Shown: positions 52,741 to 61,851 of the stretch, one piece after another
Position numbering within the stretch: the stretch's first letter is position 1
Layout: the number at the start of each line of letters is the position of its first letter
NCBI RefSeq assembly: GCF_002077945.1
Contig: NZ_LVYD01000042.1
Coordinates: 333,202 to 397,201, forward strand
Origin: Niastella vici
GTDB lineage: Bacteria; Bacteroidota; Bacteroidia; Chitinophagales; Chitinophagaceae
Direction: 5' to 3'
DNA length: 64,000 bases
Position numbers and translations under genes: made by a program
The notes under the pieces: generated by a model
The model's input: only the letters and a program-made list of their open reading frames with translations
Told to the model about the DNA's origin: nothing
Database searches by the model: none

Positions 52741-53041
52741 GTTTATTGAAATTGGGCGCAAAGATAGTTTACAGTTCCCAGTTCACCCTTTAGCAGTTCA
52801 TAGTTTCCGGTTCGCAGTCTCCGGTTCCCATCATTGCCCCCATGTCGACCGCCTTGCTCACAGCGGCGAAGGCGAACTGCTAATTGCTTATTGCCAATTC
52901 TCTTTTATTATTGCTTCTTCTGAAAACCGCATACAGCGTAAATCATGCAACTTTTTGGGTACAACTTCAAATTAAAAACTCCTTAGTTTATCCTATTTTC
53001 GTGCAAAACCTTCACGGACCGTGCCTAAATTAATTTCTCTT
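52741..53041. repeat. Intergenic region with CAGTTC-type inverted element
   Basis: TTAGCAGTTC (52790-52799) is the exact reverse complement of GAACTGCTAA (52874-52883). The left side is a degenerate tandem of CAGTTCC/CAGTTCA/CGGTTCC heptamers (52771-52838). The right side is followed by degenerate repeats (TAATTGCTTATTGCC). It resembles the GGTSAAT elements in design but not in unit. The rest is promoter space for the glycosyltransferase gene. Confidence 0.55.
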
Positions 53042-54181
53042 ATGGGCGAGATATCAAAGTTTTTTATTACCTGGTGGCCTTGGATCTTGTTTACTTTATT
53101 TTGTCTGGTTACACTTATCCAGTTAATCTATTATATCGCTTTTTTCAGAAGGGTGGCTTTTTATAAACAACCGCTTAAAGAAAAGTCGCAGACGCACGCC
53201 GTGAGTATCATAGTTTGCGCGCGCGATGAAGCCAATAATCTCACTAAATATTTACCCGGCGTACTGGTGCAAACCTACCCAACCACGCATGAGCTCATTG
53301 TGGTGAACCATAACAGTCAGGATGAAACGCGTTACCTGCTCGATGAATTTAAAAAGACCTTCAAGAACCTGCAGGCCATAAACCTGGAACAGGAAGCGTT
53401 GGGAATTCCGGGGAAAAAATATCCGCTCTCTATTGGCATCAAAGAAGCCAAACACGAAATATTATTACTTACCGATGCCGACTGTGTTCCTGCATCGGAA
53501 TTCTGGTTACAAAAAATGCAGGACGCCTATCACGATGGGGTTGAGATCGTATTGGGGTATGGCGCCTACAATAAAAAGCCCGGTATTTTAAACAAGCTCA
53601 TCCGTTTCGAGACCTTTCATTCGGCCCTGCAATACATGTCGTACGCCCTGGCCGGTTTGCCGTATATGGGTGTGGGCCGCAACCTGTCGTACAAGCGTGA
53701 ATTGTTCTTTCGCACAAAAGGCTTTTCTTCCATTAACCACGTAGCCAGCGGTGACGATGACCTGTTCATTAACCAGGTGGCTACCAAACATAATGTAGCA
53801 GTGGTGCTCGATCCTGAGGCGTTCACCTTATCGGAGCCCAAACGCCGGTTCAGCGACTGGATCCGCCAGAAGAACCGCCACTACAGCACGGGCAAATTCT
53901 ATAAACCGGTTCACAAATTCTTATTAGGATTATATTCTACATCCCACTTCTTCCTGTACCCCCTGTTTGTTTTATGCCTGTTGTTTTTCGACTGGCGTAT
54001 AACCCTGGGTGTATTCGGCATTCGCTTCTTATGGCAGGCAGTGATCTATTACAATGCCATGAAAAAGATGAATGAAAAGGATCTTTTTTACTGGTGGTGG
54101 ATTTTAGATATCTGGATGTTCATACATTATTTCATCTTTGCTCCTTCAATATGGAGAAAGCCCAACAAAAACTGGCACTGA
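53042..54181 (+). CDS. Membrane-anchored family 2 glycosyltransferase
   Basis: The ATG start is preferred; a GTG seven codons upstream is possible. The 379-residue protein has one N-terminal helix (WWPWILFTLFCLVTLIQLIY), a GT2 catalytic domain with AVSIIVCARDEANNL, LLLTDADCVPASEFWLQKMQ (DxD site), GVGRNLSYKRELF, ASGDDDLFINQVA, RFSDWIRQKNRHYST (Q/RxxRW-like site), and two to three C-terminal helices (FFLYPLFVLCLLFF, LDIWMFIHYFIFAP). Such enzymes add sugars at the inner face of the membrane for polysaccharide or glycolipid synthesis. The rsmG start overlaps its 3' end by 31 bases. Confidence 0.93.
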   Translation: MGEISKFFITWWPWILFTLFCLVTLIQLIYYIAFFRRVAFYKQPLKEKSQTHAVSIIVCARDEANNLTKYLPGVLVQTYPTTHELIVVNHNSQDETRYLLDEFKKTFKNLQAINLEQEALGIPGKKYPLSIGIKEAKHEILLLTDADCVPASEFWLQKMQDAYHDGVEIVLGYGAYNKKPGILNKLIRFETFHSALQYMSYALAGLPYMGVGRNLSYKRELFFRTKGFSSINHVASGDDDLFINQVATKHNVAVVLDPEAFTLSEPKRRFSDWIRQKNRHYSTGKFYKPVHKFLLGLYSTSHFFLYPLFVLCLLFFDWRITLGVFGIRFLWQAVIYYNAMKKMNEKDLFYWWWILDIWMFIHYFIFAPSIWRKPNKNWH

Positions 54182-54801
54182 TCACCAAGTATTTCAGTGA
54201 CTTCACCGATGTTCAGCTACAACAGTTCAGCGCGCTCGAGGAATTGTATAATGACTGGAACAGCAAGATCAATGTTATTTCGCGTAAAGACATGGAAAGC
54301 CTGTACGAAAAGCATGTGCTGCATTCACTGGCTATAGCCGCTGCTTTTGAGTTTAAGGCCGGTTCAACCATTGTTGACCTGGGCACAGGCGGAGGCTTTC
54401 CGGGCATACCCCTGGCCATCTTTTATCCCGAAGTAAAGTTTCACCTCATCGACAGCATTGGCAAAAAGATAAAGGTAGTGGATGCCGTAGCCGAGGGGCT
54501 GGGGCTAAAAAATGTGAGTACCCGCCATAGCCGAATTGAAGAGGTAAAGGATAAGAAGTTTGATTTTGTGGTATCAAGAGCTGTTGCACCATTGAAAGAC
54601 CTCTGGAAATGGTCGAAACCCCTGCTTAAAAAACCGGCGCCCAACGCCGATACCCAACAACCTGGATTGATCTGCCTCAAGGGCGGCGACCTGCATACCG
54701 AGATCGCAGAAAGCGGCTGCCGGCCCAGGGTTATGGAGGTATATGATATTTTTCAGGAGGAGTATTTTAAAGAGAAGTTTTTGCTGTATGTACCCGCCTA
54801 G
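54151..54801 (+). CDS. rsmG: 16S rRNA (guanine-527 N7) methyltransferase RsmG
   Basis: The start MEKAQQKLALIT is chosen for family fit; a longer frame would run deep into the glycosyltransferase gene. 216 residues. SAM-binding motif STIVDLGTGGGFPGIPLAIF, ligand acidic residue in FHLIDSIGKKIKVVD, and the family motif FDFVVSRAVAPLKDLWKW. It methylates G527 in the decoding-site region of 16S rRNA; loss gives low-level streptomycin resistance in other bacteria. Coupled by overlap to the glycosyltransferase. Confidence 0.95.
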   Translation: MEKAQQKLALITKYFSDFTDVQLQQFSALEELYNDWNSKINVISRKDMESLYEKHVLHSLAIAAAFEFKAGSTIVDLGTGGGFPGIPLAIFYPEVKFHLIDSIGKKIKVVDAVAEGLGLKNVSTRHSRIEEVKDKKFDFVVSRAVAPLKDLWKWSKPLLKKPAPNADTQQPGLICLKGGDLHTEIAESGCRPRVMEVYDIFQEEYFKEKFLLYVPA

Positions 54802-54878
54802 GGTAATTGGGGAGTGGGCGTGGAAAACTACCTCAAAGTGGTATTTCATGTTTCGGCAAAATACTGAAACTTTGTACC

Positions 54879-55523
54879 ATGATGGATATTACTGTATGTA
54901 TCGTAGATGATACAAAAGATATTCGATCTGCGCTGGAACAGATCGTAATGATGTCGGAAGGATACCGGTTGTTGGGAAGTTGCGCATCTGCCGAAGAGGC
55001 AATGATAAAAATTCCCGATCTGAAACCGAATATTGTGCTGATGGATATAAACCTGGGTGAAGGTGAGAACGGGATCGATGTGGTGCGGCATCTTAAAGCA
55101 GATTATCCCGAGATCCTCTTCATGATGTGCACGGTGTACGAAGATGATGAAAAGATATTTGAGGCATTAAGCGCCGGCGCCAGCGGCTACATACTCAAAA
55201 AAACAGCCCCGCATAAATTACTGGAAGCCATCAGGGAACTGCAGGAAGGCGGCGCTCCCATGAGCAGCCAGATCGCCCGCAAAGTGGTGGCAGCCTTTCA
55301 AACCAAAACAGCCGGCGATGTAGCGGCAGAGAACTCACTCAGTGTTTTGTCGAACCGGGAAAAAGAGATCCTTGAACTGCTGGCCAAAGGCATGCTGTAC
55401 AAGGAAATTGCCGCCAGCTTATTCATTAGCCAGGAAACAGTTCGCAAGCACGTATATCATATATACGAAAAGTTACATGTTAATAATCGCGTAGAAGCTA
55501 TCAATAAATTCTTTGGACGGTAA
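54879..55523 (+). CDS. NarL/LuxR-type response regulator (orphan)
   Basis: The start MMDITVCIVDD is chosen; upstream codons do not fit the receiver fold. 214 residues: receiver with acidic cluster VCIVDDTKD, acceptor Asp in NIVLMDINLGEGENG, LFMMCTVYEDDEK and Lys in GYILKKTAPH; LuxR domain with LSNREKEILELLAKGMLYKE, IAASLFISQETVRKHVYHIY, EKLHVNNRVEAINKFF. No kinase gene adjoins, so the phosphodonor is encoded elsewhere. Confidence 0.95.
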   Translation: MMDITVCIVDDTKDIRSALEQIVMMSEGYRLLGSCASAEEAMIKIPDLKPNIVLMDINLGEGENGIDVVRHLKADYPEILFMMCTVYEDDEKIFEALSAGASGYILKKTAPHKLLEAIRELQEGGAPMSSQIARKVVAAFQTKTAGDVAAENSLSVLSNREKEILELLAKGMLYKEIAASLFISQETVRKHVYHIYEKLHVNNRVEAINKFFGR

Positions 55524-55685
55524 AAAAGGAACAGGTGCAGCACATCAGTACAGCAAAATTACCCACAAAGTAGTATTGTTTTACATGTAATACGAGCCTA
55601 GCTTTGCACCCAGGTTGTCATATCAAATACTTATGTGCCATTTAACCTTCCCTGTGCTCTGTTATCAATAACCTTATTACTTAAG

Positions 55686-55713
55686 AGCTCCGACGCGATG
55701 CCGGGGCTTTTTT
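55686..55713 (+). terminator. Terminator for the orphan response-regulator gene
   Basis: AGCTCCG (55686-55692) pairs with CGGGGCT (55702-55708), one G-U pair, followed by a T-run. It is 160 bp after the gene; the DNA between shows no gene. Confidence 0.7.
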
Positions 55714-55719
55714 GTTTAT

Positions 55720-55761
55720 AAAAAGGGAGGGCCACCCGCTGACGGATGGCCCTCCCTTTTT
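55720..55761. terminator. Strong bidirectional terminator
   Basis: A perfect 15-bp stem, AAAAAGGGAGGGCCA with TGGCCCTCCCTTTTT, around a 12-nt loop, with A- and T-runs. It separates the rightward regulator from the leftward M1 peptidase gene. Confidence 0.93.
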
Positions 55762-55780
55762 GTTTCTTATTGCTAATTTA

Positions 55781-57799
55781 TTACCACGGTATATCGAGCT
55801 TGTTATTCTTTCTATCCACATCGGCCAGGCGCATCGAAGGATCGATCTCTATCACCTTAAGATCAGTAATTTTTCGGGGTACCTCAAAAGTATATTGCGG
55901 GCTCGTCCACTTCCAGGGTTCATATACCATGCGCGGAACCGAAGCATCTTCAACCGGCTTTTCGCCAAACATGAGGTACATGGGAATGTAGGCCAGCAGC
56001 TTGCTACCATCTTTAAATTGCACCATCACATCCATGGGCATGGGCATATAACCCAGGCGCCGTAACCTGATCTTTGTTTTACCGCTTTCTTCCCACAAAC
56101 TGTCAATAGCATAATCGATGGTCTTGGTGGTATTCACAAAATATTCGCGGTACCAGTCGAGCTTCATATCACTGGCCTTTTCGGCAACGCGAATAAAATC
56201 ATTTACGTTGGGATGTTTGAAGCGCCATTGATTGTAATAATCGAGCAATATTTTATCGCGTACCTGTGCACCCACTATATAACCCAGTTGCTCCAGGAAC
56301 ACTTCCCCTTTTGAATAGGAGGCTATGCTATAGGCAACATTGGTTTCATAATGATCGGCATGGGTGGTCAATGGTTCTTCAAAACGGCTTTCGGCCAGGT
56401 CGTAGTAATGTTCATAGGCATCATTATGCGGATTGGTCTTTCCAACAAATGAATTGCTGCCGGCCAGTGAATCAACCAGCACTTTCTTGCGCGGACCGGT
56501 TCCAGCCGCACTTTCTGTAGCGGGCATGCCCGAAACGGTTTGATAATAATGGGTAACCAGCGAAGCGGCATAACTGGTAAAGCCTTCATCCATCCATGCA
56601 TATTCCGATTCATTGGTGCCCAGCATTCCCTGGTACCAACTGTGCATCCATTCATGAAAAGCAGTGGTTATGCTGGGTACCGATATCAGGGTTGCCATGG
56701 GGTATTCCATACCGCCATCGCCGCCATGTATAAACGAATATTGCTTGTAGGGATAGGCACCGAATTTCTTTTCAATGAAGGGCAATACGATCACCGCCGC
56801 ATCGGCCACGCGTTTCCATTGTTCTTTAAAATCGGCTATATACAGGTCAGCATTGGCAAATTTCTTCTTTTCTTCATCGGGCAATTTGAGGTAACGCTGC
56901 CGCAGAAAAGCAGTATCCCAATTATAAATAACATGTATTACGGGGCCGTTGGCAATGGTACGCGTTAAATGCACAAAGTGGGGATCGGCAGCCCACACAA
57001 AATCATGCACATTGGGCGCTACAAAATGCCAGGTAAGGGTTGAACCGGTGGGCGGTGGCACTTTTATACCGGCATCTTCATAACCGAAGCCAACCTGGTT
57101 GCCATTCTGTAAATAACCCGATCCGCCGATCATATATTTTTTATCGATGGTAATGTTCACTTCATAATCGCCCCATACACCATAAAATTCACGGGCAACA
57201 TAAGGTGTGGGATGCCAGCCTTCATAATCGTATTCGCACATTTTAGGATACCACTGGCTCATGGAATAGCGTACGCCTGTTTGCGGATTATCGCGGCCGC
57301 TGCGCCTGATCTGCAGGGGAACCTGCGCTTCAAATTCCATTTCAAAAACCACTTTCTGATGGGGCAGAATGGGTTGTGTAAGCGGTACTTCCAAAATGGT
57401 TTCCTGCACCTTGTACTTTTGGGCAACGCCATTCATTTTCAGGGAACGCACTTTTTGATAACCGATCTCCTCTTCTTTCAGGTTCAGGATGCGGTCTTTC
57501 ACACGTGGGTCCCAATCGGGTTTGTCATTGAATCTTCGCTGTCCCAATACACGGCTGCGGTTATCCATCATACTGTTGGGCTGAAAAGCGTTCCAGTATA
57601 AATGATAGAATACCCGGTTGAGTGTATCGGGTGAATTGTTCGTGTATTCCAACCGTTGTTTACCAGTGAACTGGTTGGTAGTTACGTTCATGGCAATATC
57701 CATTGTGTACTTCACGCGCTGTTGCCACCTGTCGGGTTGTGCCATTGACACCATTGCCAGGAAAGAAAAAGTTATAAGCGTATAAAGCTCTTTACGCAT
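55781..57799 (-). CDS. M1-family zinc metallopeptidase
   Basis: A 672-residue exported enzyme: signal peptide (LITFSFLAMVSMAQ), N-terminal beta domain, then the catalytic domain. The exopeptidase GAMEN position reads GGMEYP. Zinc site H382-E383-W-M-H386, with Glu405 exactly 18 residues later (WMDEGF). A Tyr in the region YETNVAYSIASYSKGEVFLE fits the transition-state Tyr. The protein ends after a shortened C-terminal part without the long HEAT domain. Periplasmic or surface aminopeptidase for peptide nutrition. Single gene. Confidence 0.95.
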   Translation of the reverse strand: MRKELYTLITFSFLAMVSMAQPDRWQQRVKYTMDIAMNVTTNQFTGKQRLEYTNNSPDTLNRVFYHLYWNAFQPNSMMDNRSRVLGQRRFNDKPDWDPRVKDRILNLKEEEIGYQKVRSLKMNGVAQKYKVQETILEVPLTQPILPHQKVVFEMEFEAQVPLQIRRSGRDNPQTGVRYSMSQWYPKMCEYDYEGWHPTPYVAREFYGVWGDYEVNITIDKKYMIGGSGYLQNGNQVGFGYEDAGIKVPPPTGSTLTWHFVAPNVHDFVWAADPHFVHLTRTIANGPVIHVIYNWDTAFLRQRYLKLPDEEKKKFANADLYIADFKEQWKRVADAAVIVLPFIEKKFGAYPYKQYSFIHGGDGGMEYPMATLISVPSITTAFHEWMHSWYQGMLGTNESEYAWMDEGFTSYAASLVTHYYQTVSGMPATESAAGTGPRKKVLVDSLAGSNSFVGKTNPHNDAYEHYYDLAESRFEEPLTTHADHYETNVAYSIASYSKGEVFLEQLGYIVGAQVRDKILLDYYNQWRFKHPNVNDFIRVAEKASDMKLDWYREYFVNTTKTIDYAIDSLWEESGKTKIRLRRLGYMPMPMDVMVQFKDGSKLLAYIPMYLMFGEKPVEDASVPRMVYEPWKWTSPQYTFEVPRKITDLKVIEIDPSMRLADVDRKNNKLDIPW

Positions 57800-58168
57800 C
57801 TTTACTCAGGTTTTATATTAAAATAGTTTTCCGGGGCGGGAAGGTATGCAAAAAAGAAAAATGATAAATAGTTATAAGTTATAACCGGCTAATACCAATA
57901 CCGGATAAACACCATTTTGTATGTATAATTTTGATAGCGTGCGGGCGCAACCAGTAAATTACCACCCGAAAAGATTGATCAAATGCAAGCTATTTGCCAT
58001 TAAATGGCCTGAATTGTATTTTTCTGTTAATATATATTAGTTTTAAATGCACCCTTTTAGGACAGGCAGCAATGCTCGTTTTTCTCTCATTCAGCAGCAA
58101 TAAAAAAACGATCCCCGGCAATGTAACCGGGGATCGTTTTATTTAATTAGTTATTGATCAGGGCTTGC
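57800..58168. other. Intergenic region upstream of the M1 peptidase gene
   Basis: No gene is seen. AT-rich, with AGTTATAAGTTATAAC (near 57869) and a repeated TACCAATACCGG/CCGGCTAATACC pattern, possibly part of the peptidase promoter. A terminator occupies the right part. Confidence 0.35.
58105..58140. terminator. Bidirectional terminator after the PepSY-like gene
   Basis: AAAACGATCCCCGG (58105-58118) pairs perfectly over 14 bp with CCGGGGATCGTTTT (58127-58140), with an 8-nt loop and flanking A- and T-runs. Confidence 0.93.
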
Positions 58169-58621
58169 TTACAGGGTAATATTATCTCTTAGCAACCGGC
58201 CACTGGGGTCAAAATACAGGTGCTTTTTCTGAATATCGTTTTTCTCGATCTCGAGGCGGTATTGGGTTTTGTCTTCACGCAGGGCTATTTTATAGGCGGT
58301 CTTGATAGTCCATTCTTCGGCATACTTACTTTTATTGAAACCATCTTTTACTGAAGCAGGGATATCGGCATCGGCTATTTTGTTTTCGGTGCTTTGCCAA
58401 AAACCTTTATTGGTAAACTTTGCTTCGTAGTGTACGTTATCAAGGTCAAAAACGGCAGTAAAACCGCTTAACCGGTCGCGCCATTCTACGTTCTTGGCCA
58501 TGGGGTATTTCTGTCTGAAAGCTTCTGTTACTTCGGCCGGTAATTTACGCACCTGCGCATGGGCGGTATTGATAGCCAAAGCAAAGCAAAACATCAGAAA
58601 ATAATAAACAGGTTTTTTCAT
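58169..58621 (-). CDS. PepSY-like (DUF2874) periplasmic protein
   Basis: A 150-residue exported protein: signal peptide ending NTAHAQ (about residue 22), then two copies of the PepSY-like half-domain. The first is PAEVTEAFRQKYPMAKNVEW with FTAVFDLDNVHYEAKFTNKG. The second is PASVKDGFNKSKYAEEWTIK with QYRLEIEKNDIQKKHLYFDP and GRLLRDN. Small proteins of this type are frequent in Bacteroidota; they may bind or inhibit proteins in the periplasm, with no proven role. Single gene. Confidence 0.9.
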   Translation of the reverse strand: MKKPVYYFLMFCFALAINTAHAQVRKLPAEVTEAFRQKYPMAKNVEWRDRLSGFTAVFDLDNVHYEAKFTNKGFWQSTENKIADADIPASVKDGFNKSKYAEEWTIKTAYKIALREDKTQYRLEIEKNDIQKKHLYFDPSGRLLRDNITL

Positions 58622-58716
58622 GCTAATGAGTATTTTGGGTGATACACTGCAAAATTCGAACCTTGATGTGAAAAGAAAAACATAAATTTTGGGGAATGTA
58701 CCTCCTAATTCCTACG

Positions 58717-59382
58717 TCATTCCTTTCCTGCCAACACAATAACAATCTCCCCTTTAACTTCTTTTTTCTGGAAATGTTCAACAAGCTCTGCCAACGTGCC
58801 ATGGGCATTTTCTTCAAACATTTTGGTGAGCTCGCGGCTTACGCTGCAAAGGCGGTCGGCCCCGAAGTACTGAACAAACTCCTGCAGGGTTTTCACCAGC
58901 CGGTGCGGCGATTCATAAATGATCATGGTACGGTCTTCTTCGGCCAGCCTTTTTAATAAGGTTTGCCGGCCTTTCTTGGGCGGAAGGAATCCTTCAAATA
59001 CAAAGCGGTTCATGGGCAGTCCGCTGTTTACAAGGGCGGGAACAAAGGCGGTAGCGCCGGGCAGGCATTCTACCTTAATATTTTGTTTTATGCATTCACG
59101 CACCAGCAGGAAGGCCGCATCGGAGATACCGGGTGTACCGGCATCAGAGATCATGGCCATGGTTTTACCTTCCCGTAACTGGTTGGTAAGATGTTGCAAT
59201 ACCTGGTGCTCATTATGCTGATGATAAGCTGTAAGCGGCCGCGATATCTGATAGTGGTTTAATAATTTGCTCGAAGTGCGTGTATCTTCAGCCAATATGA
59301 GATCAACCTGCTTCAACACCTCCAGGGCCCTGAGCGTAATATCCTGCAAATTGCCTATGGGAGTAGGTACTAAATAAAGCAT
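58717..59382 (-). CDS. rsmI: 16S rRNA (cytidine-1402 2'-O) methyltransferase RsmI
   Basis: The start MLYLVPTPIGNL is chosen by the family's N-terminal motif; ATGs 5 and 14 codons upstream are in frame. 222 residues of the tetrapyrrole-methylase fold: VPTPIGNLQDITLRALEVL, ILAEDTRTSSKLLNHYQI, MAMISDAGTPGISDAAFLLV (SAM loop), GLPMNRFVFEGFLPPKKGRQ, MIIYESPHRLVKTLQ. It modifies C1402 near the ribosomal P site. The short C-terminal extension of E. coli RsmI is missing, as in many homologues. Confidence 0.95.
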   Translation of the reverse strand: MLYLVPTPIGNLQDITLRALEVLKQVDLILAEDTRTSSKLLNHYQISRPLTAYHQHNEHQVLQHLTNQLREGKTMAMISDAGTPGISDAAFLLVRECIKQNIKVECLPGATAFVPALVNSGLPMNRFVFEGFLPPKKGRQTLLKRLAEEDRTMIIYESPHRLVKTLQEFVQYFGADRLCSVSRELTKMFEENAHGTLAELVEHFQKKEVKGEIVIVLAGKE

Positions 59383-59452
59383 AGCAAGTTGTGCCATTTG
59401 AAAATGAAGCCCCATGCGGGGCATCCATTTTCAAATAAATTCTTACTTATTA

Positions 59453-59698
59453 TTAATTAATAGAAATCTCGAAGTATTCCATTACGGGGTTGGCGAGTAA
59501 CTTCTTTGAGGCTTCTTCGGCAATTGATTTTGCCTGATCAGGGGTGTTGGCTTCTACCTGCAAGGTGATGTGTTTTCCTACCCGAACATCCTGAATATTA
59601 CCCAATCCCAGATTTTGCAATCCACCCATTACGGCTTTTCCCTGCGGATCGAGCAATTCTTTTAACGGCATTACCTTCACCTGAACTGTATAGGTCAT
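59453..59698 (-). CDS. purS: Phosphoribosylformylglycinamidine synthase subunit PurS
   Basis: An 81-residue PurS: YTVQVKVMPLKELLDPQGKA, GLQNLGLGNIQDVRVGKHIT and ISIN end. It bridges PurL and PurQ in the fourth step of purine synthesis. Its ATG overlaps the stop of the pssA-like gene by four bases (ATGA), so translation is coupled, though the pathways are unrelated. No purL or purQ is in the window. Confidence 0.93.
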   Translation of the reverse strand: MTYTVQVKVMPLKELLDPQGKAVMGGLQNLGLGNIQDVRVGKHITLQVEANTPDQAKSIAEEASKKLLANPVMEYFEISIN

Positions 59699-60462
59699 GT
59701 GGTTTTATTTTTGAACGCCAAAGATAAGATGATGTAAAGAATAAACACAACCGGTACAGCCAACCATTTTAAGAATATCGCTGCTATAATGGCCGCCAGC
59801 AGCAAAATAAGCTTGGGAAAATTACTTTTAACCGAGAAATTCTTGAATTTTAAAGCCATCAGGGGCAGGTTGCTTACCATTAAAGCGCTCACCGCAATAA
59901 TAATTCCATACCATAACCATTGGTTCAGCATCAAACGCATGGCATCGGCATTGTCCTTAAAATACCAGTAAATAAGCGGAAATGATGCGATCAATAATCC
60001 TGCGGCAGGAGTAGGAACGCCCTTAAAGCCATATTGCTGTGAATCGTCGAGGTTAAATTTGCCCAGGCGGAAAGCCGCTGCACAGGGAACCAAAAATGCA
60101 GGCAACAAATAAATAACCGGCAATTCAAGGGCATTTGGTGATGAGGCATAACTAACCCGCAAAAACTGATAAATGATCATCCCGGGCGCTACGCCAAAGC
60201 TCACACAATCGGCCAGGGAATCGAGCTGTTTACCCAGGGCAGATGTGGCATTGAACAGGCGGGCAACAAATCCATCTAAAAAATCAACCACCGCGGCCAG
60301 CGCAATGAATAATGAGCCCAGCCAAATTTTTTCAGGAACATCTAACCATTGCGCTCCCTCTTCATTAGCTACTATTATTACTCCATTTTGCAGTATGTAT
60401 ATGATCGCAATACAGCCAAAGAACAGGTTTAAGAGCGTGAACAGGTTCGGAATGTGTTTCAT
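59695..60462 (-). CDS. pssA: CDP-diacylglycerol-serine O-phosphatidyltransferase
   Basis: A 255-residue inner-membrane enzyme with the CDP-alcohol phosphotransferase motif: DFLDGFVARLFNATSALGKQ followed by LDSLAD, giving D-G-x2-A-R-x8-G-x3-D-x3-D. The opening MKHIPNLFTLLNLFFGCIAI and the motif VSFGVAPGMIIYQFL point to phosphatidylserine synthase and not PgsA. About seven membrane helices. It makes phosphatidylserine, precursor of phosphatidylethanolamine. Upstream gene of the pssA-purS pair. Confidence 0.92.
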   Translation of the reverse strand: MKHIPNLFTLLNLFFGCIAIIYILQNGVIIVANEEGAQWLDVPEKIWLGSLFIALAAVVDFLDGFVARLFNATSALGKQLDSLADCVSFGVAPGMIIYQFLRVSYASSPNALELPVIYLLPAFLVPCAAAFRLGKFNLDDSQQYGFKGVPTPAAGLLIASFPLIYWYFKDNADAMRLMLNQWLWYGIIIAVSALMVSNLPLMALKFKNFSVKSNFPKLILLLAAIIAAIFLKWLAVPVVFILYIILSLAFKNKTT

Positions 60463-60510
60463 TTATGCAAATTAGTGAATGTGAAATTTACCCTATGTAA
60501 AATGTACCAA

Positions 60511-61800
60511 TTACTTTTTCATGATGGCCTCAATTTCCTCTGGTTTAATGGGGATCTTCGCCATCAGGTCTTTATTGCCGGTCTTGGTGATCCATACATT
60601 GTTTTCGATGCGAATACCCATTTGTTCTTCTTCTATATAAATACCCGGCTCAATCGTAAATACCATTCCGGGTTTAACAGGCTCTGTTCTGGTTCCCAGG
60701 TCATGCACATCGATACCCAGGTGATGCGAAATTCCATGATATAAATATTTGCGGTAAGCGCGGTTGTCTTTGTCCTCATTCTTCACATCCTGCTGGTTCA
60801 ACAGGCCCAGCTTTACAAATACTTTGGTGGCCTCGGCCCCTACTTTATCGGTATAATCCAGTATGGTGATCCCCGGCTTCAGAATGCTTTTCGCATAGTC
60901 ATGCAGGCGCAAACAACCATTGTATACTTCCCGTTGCCGTTTGGTGAATTTTCCATTCACCGGTACGGTGCGGGTTAGGTCGGCACAATAACCGCCATAT
61001 TCAGCGCCAAAATCCATCAATACCAGTTCACCGTCTTTACATTCCTGGTTATTGAACACATAATGCAGTATGCGTGCGCGGTCGCCACTGGCTATGATGC
61101 TGCTGTAGGCCGGTCCCGTTGCCCGCTGCGACAAAAACGAATGCCAGATCTCGGCCTCAATCTCATATTCCATAACACCGGGCTTTATGAATTTGAGCAA
61201 TCGTTCAAACGTTTTATGGGTAATATCTATTGCCTCCTGCATTACTGCCACTTCCTGGGGCGATTTAATAGCCCGCAGTTCTTTTAGGATGCGGGCGCTG
61301 CGTTTATACTGGTGCAGGGGAAAGCGCTCCTTCATTTCCAGAATATAGCGGTAATCGCGCACCAGTACCTGGTTCGATTTGCGGTCGTTCTCGTTCGTGT
61401 TCAGGTAAATGGTTTCGGCCAGGTGTATCCAGGGCTGTAAAGCCGCTTCCAGACTATCGAGCCAGATCACGGTTTGAATACCGGAGATCTTTTTAGCCTC
61501 ATCGGCCCGCAGTCTTCTTCCATCCCATTTCTCTTTCATTTCATTGGGGCGCACCAACACCAGCACTTCGCGGTATTTTGGATCGGGGTTATTGGGGAAC
61601 AGGATCACCATGGAATCTTCCTGATCAATACCACAAAGCCAGTACAGGTCACTGTTTTGTTTGAACCGGTGCGTGGCATCGCCATTGGTAGGCAGTTCAT
61701 CGTTGCTGTTAAAGATGGCAATGGCATTTTTATCCATGCGGGCCACAAAGTTTTTGCGGTTCTGGATAAAGATGGCATTGTTGAGCGGCAGGTATTTCAT
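60511..61800 (-). CDS. pepP: Aminopeptidase P family (Xaa-Pro) metallopeptidase, M24B
   Basis: A 429-residue enzyme: AMP_N domain (MKYLPLNNAIFIQNRKNFVA, HRFKQNSDLYWLCGIDQEDS) and pita-bread domain with metal ligands Asp in VLMDFGAEYGGYCADLTRTV (two), His in GISHHLGIDVHDLG, Glu in VFTIEPGIYIEEE, and Glu in IRIENNVWIT. It cleaves the residue before proline at peptide N-termini. It is a diverged paralogue of the gene at 20.7-22.1 kb. It is 48 bp downstream-facing to pssA on the same strand, so the two may be co-transcribed. Confidence 0.95.
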   Translation of the reverse strand: MKYLPLNNAIFIQNRKNFVARMDKNAIAIFNSNDELPTNGDATHRFKQNSDLYWLCGIDQEDSMVILFPNNPDPKYREVLVLVRPNEMKEKWDGRRLRADEAKKISGIQTVIWLDSLEAALQPWIHLAETIYLNTNENDRKSNQVLVRDYRYILEMKERFPLHQYKRSARILKELRAIKSPQEVAVMQEAIDITHKTFERLLKFIKPGVMEYEIEAEIWHSFLSQRATGPAYSSIIASGDRARILHYVFNNQECKDGELVLMDFGAEYGGYCADLTRTVPVNGKFTKRQREVYNGCLRLHDYAKSILKPGITILDYTDKVGAEATKVFVKLGLLNQQDVKNEDKDNRAYRKYLYHGISHHLGIDVHDLGTRTEPVKPGMVFTIEPGIYIEEEQMGIRIENNVWITKTGNKDLMAKIPIKPEEIEAIMKK

Positions 61801-61851
61801 GTAGTTTCTTTTTATAGAGCCTTTGAATGATGCGGTAAAAATAATTAAAAG

